DNA of 13,182 nucleotides, taken from Fragilaria radians (lineage: Eukaryota > Bacillariophyta > Fragilariophyceae > Fragilariales > Fragilariaceae). The notes under the pieces were generated by a model, which saw only the letters and a list, made by a program, of their open reading frames with translations, did no database searches and was not told the DNA's origin. Shown here piece by piece: positions 8,110 through 13,182 of this stretch (positions are counted from its first letter, which is position 1; each line of letters starts with the position of its first letter). The stretch spans positions 150,584-163,765 of the forward strand of contig CAAAJI010000076.1 of the NCBI GenBank assembly GCA_900642245.1, in the 5' to 3' direction. The translations under genes and the position numbers were made by a program.

Positions 8110-8583
8110 TGTTAACGAGCAGCACACAAGGTCTACTGTATTGTTTTCGACAAATTTGAATCATAGATGAGAATCTTTATTTTCGGTGTGCTCCCCCCTT
8201 CTTATTAATCAACTAGAGCTGTCTGCTCACGTTCATATAATTGTTTCTCCAAGATAAACTATATAAGGAGCATTGCTCGCTTAATTTAGAATTGGTGCTA
8301 TTTGTTGATATCTCATGTTGAAATTGAATTTTAGGATGTTGCTAATAGGTTTTTTTTATTTTCAGAAGGATAAGCAAGCTCTCCCTTTTTCATAACTCAA
8401 GCATATTACAACACTTTCTTCAAGGATGTTGATTACTAACTTTAGAATCAATCTGGAATATGATGGGGGGGGAGAGGATTTTTTTGTGATTCATCAATAC
8501 ACCTGTACATGATTGCATATTGTGATTGGAAGATATTTCTAAATAAATGAATTTACTTTGTTCACATTGAATTTTTTGTTAAC
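8110..8583. mobile_element. Candidate insertion flanked by 7-bp direct repeat TGTTAAC
   Basis: TGTTAAC occurs at 8110-8116 and 8577-8583. The other two cysteine-rich copies have one TGTAA-like site at the corresponding place and lack the about 460 bases between. The segment has no open frame, no obvious inverted termini, a C6 run (8193-8198), a G8 run (8465-8472) and a T-run just inside the right repeat. A TATATAA box-like string lies at 8260-8266. It could be a short non-autonomous element with target-site duplication. A deletion from the other copies is the alternative. Confidence 0.4.
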
Positions 8584-8956
8584 TACCATCTTTTCATGAG
8601 ATATTATTTGGTGGATTTCATTTCTAGTAACATTGATCAAAGCTTTCTTTTCGTTAAATTAGCAGCAGCTACGTATCTCATCACAAGACTTTTGCCAGTG
8701 AAGTTAAAACAAATTTATATTCTCCACATGATTGATGATTGATTGTATATGCAACTCATCCTCTTAAATAGATATATATTTAATTGTAACCGCGCATTGA
8801 TTTTTGAGACTGAATACTCACTAGTGCTCCTGTCCTGTAAACGCTACACCCAGTTGTTTTCCACCGTCTTCGAGTTGTAGTTGTAGTACTTCTAATCCCA
8901 TACGCTTTCATGGATCTTTCTTGTTTGGATTCTCAAATTGGCAATCGAGTTTTGGA
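8584..8956 (+). promoter_or_regulatory. Duplicated upstream region of the kinase (orphan copy)
   Basis: Aligns loosely with 11190-11484: TTCATGAGAT, GGTGGATTT, AACCGCG, TTTTCCACCG, and finally GGCAATCGAGTTTTGGAATG, which is identical in both. It diverges much more than the ends of the duplicated unit. Any promoter here would now drive only a 20-codon stub followed by the PHYLLO tail. Confidence 0.55.
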
Positions 8957-9019
8957 ATGAATGACATTACCACTGAGCTCGCCTATTTAGAAAATGAATC
9001 TGCCTCCTATCAGACTTAG
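8957..9019 (+). pseudogene. Kinase 5' stub ending at the duplication junction
   Basis: ATG at 8957 starts the same frame as the intact kinase at 11485. The first 57 bases differ by one substitution (silent, ATT/ATA). After Gln19 the sequence switches to PHYLLO-derived bases, giving Thr and then TAG at 9017-9019. The 20-residue product ends long before any kinase domain. It directly documents the tandem duplication. Confidence 0.88.
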
Positions 9020-9132
9020 CATTAGAGAGAGGAGATGTGGAGCTTGGGGATGCACTATTTGGTGCTGTTGAGGGGAAAGCCAATGAAATAGAAGCTACTC
9101 TCTCAAACCAACAAAGCAGCAAAAATAATTAA
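9014..9132 (+). pseudogene. Duplicated 3' tail of the PHYLLO gene
   Basis: Repeats the last 119 bases of the PHYLLO coding region (5515-5633), including the TAA stop, with no mismatch that I can see. It encodes only the polar end after the SRPBCC-like helix. It has no start and is out of frame with the kinase stub before it, so it is a non-functional fragment. Confidence 0.88.
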
Positions 9133-10140
9133 CATAGTGGATCTGAAGAACAAGGTAATGAATGCAAGAACCAGGTCCACTGAGTAACATTGATACTATG
9201 GCTGGAGTTAAGTATGATGAATGTGAACGTGCTGCACGCTAGAGCCAAAGACTAGCACAGATTTTTGACAATTTTGGTGAATATAGTTGAAGCTACCACT
9301 TTCCATAATATGCATCTACAAGGGAGCACAAGACATAATTCTTAGAGTTGATGCATTACACAGAGCTATATACTTGACCAACATTGCTTCAACATAGGTA
9401 CAATTCATTGCAATTTGACACATAATTCTTGATTTTTTCCGCCTGTTACCCGATGTTGCAGCTGTTGCAAATTTTTGTATTCAAAAAATCATGTATATGC
9501 TTAAAGCCTGATATTTTGTTCAATAAATGTTTAAAACTCTTCTGATGGAACAATTCATGGTCCCAGTGAGCTTCATTCGTTTTCATTCCTTCCTTCAGTC
9601 GGCCCAAGAAGTAACCAAGATATTTATGACACATCCTTGATAATTTTTAAAAAAAGCAAAGTAAAAGCTGAATCCCATCTTGTGTGTAAATGAAGCACGC
9701 ATAATCAAAAGATGAGTGCATCTTAGCAAAAAATCCAAACGGAAAGAAATTCATCACTCAATATCAGTGCACAAATCAGAGCTGGAGAATAGTTTTTTCT
9801 TCAGGTAATGGGAGACTCATGTATTTACTAAATTAAAAAAGTGTGTATTTATTATATCCTCAGTCTATTGAGCTCATAGCTCCTACTCCTTGAAAAAGTT
9901 TCAAATATCCTCTTGAATGGTGGCGAGACTAACCATTATTCAGCAGTAAATGATTTAATTTGACTATTGACTCTGGATACTCTTGAAGGGGTGAAAAGCA
10001 AGATGTATTAAAATAGTGAATACATGAATAGACTATTTTGATCAAAATATAGGTTGAAACATTTTCAATATATGACTCTCATGTTGTTCTGCATCATCTC
10101 AATTACGAATCTGATCTGCCTAAAATATATATTCACTGCA
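9133..10140. other. Second copy of the gene-poor spacer
   Basis: Copy of 5634-6657. The first about 590 bases differ by one substitution (A at 9138, where the other copy has G). Small indels begin near 9719. No gene is supported. The 62-codon minus-strand frame at 9446-9634 is identical in both copies, which is uninformative at this level of identity. Confidence 0.7.
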
Positions 10141-10270
10141 CCACAGTCTCCTGTAATGTCGATGCTGATTGCAACTCTCTGTCGATTATAAATGGCACCA
10201 TTGCATTGTACGTACAAACTCACGAAAGCGCCAGGTATTGTGCCCTGAAACATGCTTGAAACAGAATGAC
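10141..10270 (+). pseudogene. Second copy of the possible cysteine-rich remnant, frameshifted
   Basis: Counterpart of 6658-6783. The first Cys pair and the KWHHCIV...LCPETC part are now in different frames because one base is missing (TATAAATGG here, ATAAAATGG in the other copy, near 10190). Such a break suggests that neither copy is under coding constraint. Confidence 0.35.
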
Positions 10271-10333
10271 CCACAATTTTTGACACAATCATTCCATTAT
10301 CTTACGAAACGAATGCCTGCACTGTTTCCGAAA

Positions 10334-11090
10334 ATGATTATTAGCATCATCACCTTTGTTATCATTTCATTCTGGGTAATTGATTAAATTTCAAAATATT
10401 TCGTTCGAAATTGTTGATGTTGCTCACCTTGAAATGTTCTTAAATTCATTCTTTCAGATTGTATCGGAAGTTCACACTCAAGCATCTCGATCTTCCTCTC
10501 ATCTTCGCTCAGATGAATCACTCTCCAAATTGGATCGCCCTCTTTCAACAGAATGTTCTCGGTCTTATGACGAATGGGCTCAATGTTTGGTATTTAATTC
10601 CAAATCCTGTGGAATCAGTTGTGAAGGCCATATTCCTGAAAATCCAGTCTTTGATGATTGCAATAATGCAAAAACTATCCTCAATGATTTAGGAGTTTGT
10701 TGCCCGAATTGTGCTAGTCATTCAAAAGAGATTGCTGAATGTGTATGTGAGAGCTTGGAACAAAATCCAAATTCTCATGCTACGAGTTTGACATTTTCTC
10801 CTGGCGTACTAGTCGTTACTTTGTTATGTTCTCAGACTTCTAACAACTTGATTGATTGTTTGAAATTTAATTTTAACGCCTGTGAAACCAGTTGTAAAAA
10901 AAAAGGTCATGAACCTGAAAATCCAGTCTTTGATGATTGTAATAATGCAAGAACTATCTTCAATAATATAGGAGTTTGCTGCCCGAATTGCGCAAGTCAT
11001 TCAAAAGAGGCTACTAAATGTGTATGTGAGAGCTTGGAACAAAATCCAAATTCTTATGCAACAACGTTGACATCTTCTCCTAGAGTCTAG
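10334..11090 (+). CDS. Secreted cysteine-rich protein with two tandem modules
   Basis: Family unknown. Exon 1 (10334-10375) and exon 2 (10458-11090) flank an 82-nt GT-AG intron and encode 224 aa. Residues 1-23 are a signal peptide (IITFVIISFWIV core, VHTQA end). Module 1 has Cys at 47, 57, 65, 69, 82, 95, 96, 99, 109 and 111. Module 2 repeats all ten exactly 91 residues later up to Cys160 and throughout the rest (138 to 204). Between them remains the start of the hydrophobic tail (GVLVVTLL) of module 1, cut off and joined to CSQT of module 2 at about 10826. Module 2 has lost the Trp of the Trp-x-x-Cys motif and carries KKKGH in place of EGHI. A one-base loss relative to the gene at 6853 creates TAG at 11088-11090, so the hydrophobic C-terminus is absent. 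The protein is therefore predicted to be soluble and secreted rather than anchored. Confidence 0.72.
10376..10457 (+). other. Intron of the two-module gene, 82 nt
   Basis: Starts GTAATT after codon TGG and ends TTTCAG. It has the same length, phase and position as the intron at 6895-6976. Unspliced reading meets TAA within four codons. Confidence 0.75.
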
Positions 11091-11484
11091 CTTTTACTTT
11101 GCCTTTCACTCAATTTCTCATAGGATTGGTCAATTGCATGAATGCATAAGGTGTTGCAATAAATTTGAATTAGTACGTTTTATCCTGTAAGAGTTCATGA
11201 GATAATTATATGGTGGATTTGGTTAATGAAACATGGATCAAACCTTTAATTGAAACTAAGTATCCCATCGTTAGACTAGAGCTGTACAATTTTTTTTCAC
11301 ATGATTGATTGTATGTCCTACTTACATACTTGCAACCGCGTATTGATGGTCAAGAGAGTATTGACTAGTACTCCAATCCTGTAGAACCCCACAAAGTCAC
11401 ACTCCCAATTTTTGTTTCCACCGCCCTTGCGTCCTCTTTTCCGCACTGATCTTCTCATTCTCGAATTGGCAATCGAGTTTTGGA
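11091..11484 (+). promoter_or_regulatory. 3' flank of the two-module gene and upstream region of the kinase
   Basis: Holds the shared 3' block with AATAAA (11158-11163), then the presumed kinase promoter and 5' UTR. TTTTTGTTTCCACCGC (11409-11424) is the element also found fused to the truncated copy at 7633-7648. No TATA box is evident close to the start. The last 20 bases before the kinase ATG are identical to the orphan copy at 8937-8956. Confidence 0.5.
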
Positions 11485-12784
11485 ATGAATGACATAACCA
11501 CTGAGCTCGCCTATTTAGAAAATGAATCTGCCTCCTATCAGGATATTGAAAGGAATGGACAAGCAGCAGAGCCATTAGCGTTTGCTCCTGCAGAAGTGGG
11601 TGTTGCTGTTCGCGTTGATGCTCTTATCTTAGATCCATCTACTGGTAAGGTCACAGAGGGTACAAATATAATCTATGAACATCATGCAGATGGGAAGCAA
11701 CCATCTCATGGTTATTGGGTACAACGAAAGCTCAAGAAATGCATCTTTGGAGTCGTGAAGAGTTGTATCATTTTAAAGTTACGTCCAGGAAACATTGAAA
11801 TTCCATGGGAAATCACAAATCGTCAAGCGGCTGTCAAAATTATGTCATGGAGAAAAATTCAAGAGCTACGACATGTTGAAGATCCACAGAAGGAAGTAGC
11901 TGCCATGCAATTCATTTCTCGATATGGTATACACCCTCATGTTATGGGAACATTAGACGTCTTACAAGATTCGGAATATCTTCTCATGTTTATGCCCTTT
12001 TGTTCCAATGGAGACTTGTTCAGTTATGTTCAAAAAGCATCAAGATTTGAGGAACATATTGCTAGAATCTGGTTCAAACAAATATTGGAGGTTAGTACAA
12101 TCGCATGTGGTTCACCTCTCCCGCTCTGTTGTTGGCTTTCGAATCTTTGAAAACCAAAATAGTCAATCGCAACTTTCTCACGTAATTTCTTCACCTTGTT
12201 ACTTTTTTATTGTATCCTAGGGCTTGTCGCATTTACAACGAATGGGAGTATGTCATAGAGATTTGTCTCTGGAAAATATTCTTGTGGATGAAAATGTCAA
12301 GTCCTTAATTATTGATCTTGGCATGTGTTTACGAGTACCGTATGCTTCCTCCAACAGAGAGGCTGTTTCGGATGTCAGTAGTGGTAATCTTCGGCTTTTG
12401 ATGAAACCCATGTATGCATGTGGCAAACCTAATTATATATCACCCGAAATTCTCAAATCGGAATTACCCTTTGATGGGTTTGCCATTGACCTTTGGGCAG
12501 CAGGTGTCATCCTTTTCATCATGTTAGTTGGTCTGCCTCCTTGGGAGTTTGCCAAACGAGATGACCCACGATTTTGTGTTATACAAAAAGGTGGTCTCCG
12601 TAGCATGCTAATGAAATGGAATCGAGCGATTAGTGACGATGCAGCAGATCTTCTTCAAAAGATGTTGATGGAAGATCCGAGGGAAAGACTTTCCTTGTGT
12701 GAAGTGAAAGATCATCATTGGGTGATGAGGGAGGATCGTCCTCTGCCACCTATCGTATCTCCTCAAGAAGAATGGAGAAAGTAA
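11485..12784 (+). CDS. Serine/threonine protein kinase, two exons
   Basis: Exon 1 (11485-12090, 202 codons) and exon 2 (12221-12784) give 389 aa after removal of a 130-nt intron. Residues 1-75 are an N-terminal region without a recognised domain. The kinase domain has Lys118 (AAVKIM), the helix-C Glu137 (QKEVAAM) and the hinge MPFCSNGDLFSYV. The catalytic loop is HRDLSLEN (214-221), with Asp216 and Asn221. DLG (234-236) stands in place of DFG, SPE (276-278) in place of APE, and DLWAAGVILFIMLVGLPPW (292-310) includes the structural Asp. RLS near 358 supplies the closing Arg. The domain layout resembles CAMK-type kinases. The glycine loop is degenerate: LKKCIFGVV (83-91) keeps only the third Gly. 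Lys, Glu, catalytic Asp and DLG Asp are present, so activity is still plausible. Substrate unknown. Its 5' 57 bases are duplicated at 8957. Confidence 0.9.
12091..12220 (+). other. Kinase intron, 130 nt
   Basis: GTTAGT donor directly after codon 202 (GAG) and a TATCCTAG acceptor after a T-rich tract. Removal joins KQILE to GLSHLQ in phase 0 and restores a continuous kinase domain just ahead of the catalytic loop. Confidence 0.88.
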
Positions 12785-13035
12785 AATTCTAATTTGAGTA
12801 TACCGTGTATTATTCGACTTTACGATCCAAGGTTTGCGTTGATGTTAGTTCCCAAAATCCAAGCTCGTTGGAGTCAAGATCAGAAACACAATTGACTGTT
12901 CCCAAGAGAATATAGCTCATGGAAATGAGTGTTGAAAATCAAATTGCAACAATGTACTAGGATGTCTCAGCAACTTAAAAAATGTAGCGGATTTCAAAAT
13001 GAAAAAAGTAATTGGTAATGAAATGAGTCATATTC
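12785..13035. other. Convergent intergenic spacer
   Basis: About 250 AT-rich bases between the 3' ends of the kinase (plus strand) and the peptidase-like gene (minus strand). It presumably holds both 3' UTRs. I see no gene or repeat. Confidence 0.6.
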
Positions 13036-13182
13036 TTAATCTTCTTTCAATGGCTTCGAGGATGCTTCTACCTTCGGCTCTTCTTCTTCCTTTTCTTCAG
13101 AATAGGCCAAGAGATTGTTCCATTCACCACGAATGACCGCGCAAAGAGCGGATGAACCCAAACATGCTGGGACTAAATACAA
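13036..13182 (-). CDS. Signal peptide peptidase-like protein, C-terminal end only
   Basis: Read on the minus strand, the last 48 codons begin LYLVPACLGSSALCAVIRGE and continue WNNLLAYSEE, ending in a strongly acidic/basic tail (EEKEEEE, then KPLKED) with TAA at 13036-13038. In signal peptide peptidases (presenilin-type aspartyl proteases that cleave leftover signal peptides in the ER membrane) the last membrane segment reads PALLYLVPAC, then a small hydrophobic stretch and a (K/R)GE motif. The first Leu here would be the one after the PAL motif, which is just outside the window. The catalytic Asp residues lie further upstream and cannot be checked. A Lys at -3 from the end is only weakly like an ER-retrieval signal. 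An intron beyond the edge cannot be excluded. Confidence 0.75.
   Translation of the reverse strand: MYLVPACLGSSALCAVIRGEWNNLLAYSEEKEEEEPKVEASSKPLKED

Larger units (their letters stand above)
5514..9013 (+). repeat. Large tandem duplication, unit 1 (3.5 kb)
   Basis: The unit begins at G5514, within PHYLLO codon Asp1822, and ends at G9013, 57 bp into a copy of the kinase coding region. Its first about 700 bases match unit 2 (offset 3499) with a single mismatch that I can find. Later parts are shifted by indels and much more diverged. It contains the PHYLLO 3' end, a 1.2-kb gene-poor stretch, two cysteine-rich copies, a possible insertion, and a copy of the kinase upstream region. Confidence 0.93.
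9014..11541 (+). repeat. Large tandem duplication, unit 2 (2.5 kb)
   Basis: Homologous to 5514-9013. It begins with the PHYLLO tail fused directly to the kinase stub and runs into the intact kinase gene, where homology ends at G11541. It is about 1 kb shorter than unit 1 because it has a single cysteine-rich gene and lacks the 8117-8576 segment. The junction at 9013 shares one base (G) between both parents, the pattern of end joining or of template switching. Confidence 0.93.

Noticed and set aside
8260..8266. TATATAA as a promoter for a gene in 8270-8900
   Set aside because: No open frame of note follows on the plus strand, so it is mentioned only as part of the possible insertion.
10065..10292. 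A 75-codon minus-strand frame across the remnant module
   Set aside because: It is not preserved in the other copy of this region and shows no recognisable domain.
1..13182. tRNA, rRNA, CRISPR arrays, bacterial operon signals
   Set aside because: None seen by eye. The repeats here are segmental duplications of coding DNA, and the gene structure is eukaryotic.

Overview
The window looks like nuclear DNA of a photosynthetic eukaryote, most likely a diatom or related stramenopile (inference). It carries a PHYLLO-type fusion of menaquinone/phylloquinone genes, a eukaryotic protein kinase split by a short GT-AG intron, small secreted-protein genes with an 82-nt intron, and the end of a signal peptide peptidase gene. 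The DNA is AT-rich and no bacterial operon signals or RNA genes were seen.

Layout. (1) 1-5633, plus strand: one long exon encoding the C-terminal part of isochorismate synthase (MenF), then complete-looking MenD, MenH and MenC domains, and a fifth C-terminal domain that reads as a SRPBCC/polyketide-cyclase-like (START-fold) module. The gene runs off the left edge. (2) 5514-11541: a tandem segmental duplication. Each unit starts inside the PHYLLO 3' end and ends inside the kinase 5' end; unit 1 is 5514-9013 and unit 2 is 9013/9014-11541. The join at 9013 leaves a dead kinase 5' stub next to a dead PHYLLO tail. (3) Within the units lies a small family of 10-cysteine secreted proteins that I do not recognise: an intact one-module gene (6853-7417), a 5'-truncated copy with a premature stop (7649-8015), and a two-module gene (10334-11090). 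(4) 11485-12784: an intact Ser/Thr kinase of two exons. (5) 13036-13182, minus strand: the C-terminus of a signal peptide peptidase-like intramembrane protease, running off the right edge.

How it fits together. The PHYLLO protein would take chorismate through isochorismate, SEPHCHC and SHCHC to o-succinylbenzoate in the plastid, the first half of vitamin K1 synthesis. The START-like tail is a candidate binding module for a pathway intermediate or quinone, but that role is inference. The kinase, the cysteine-rich proteins and the peptidase show no functional tie to PHYLLO; they are neighbours. The most dynamic part is the interval between PHYLLO and the kinase. It holds nested duplications with 1-2 bp junction overlaps, a possible insertion flanked by a 7-bp repeat, and independent loss of the C-terminal hydrophobic tail in two cysteine-rich copies. 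A false tandem made from two haplotypes during assembly is a serious alternative for the large duplication and should be excluded first.
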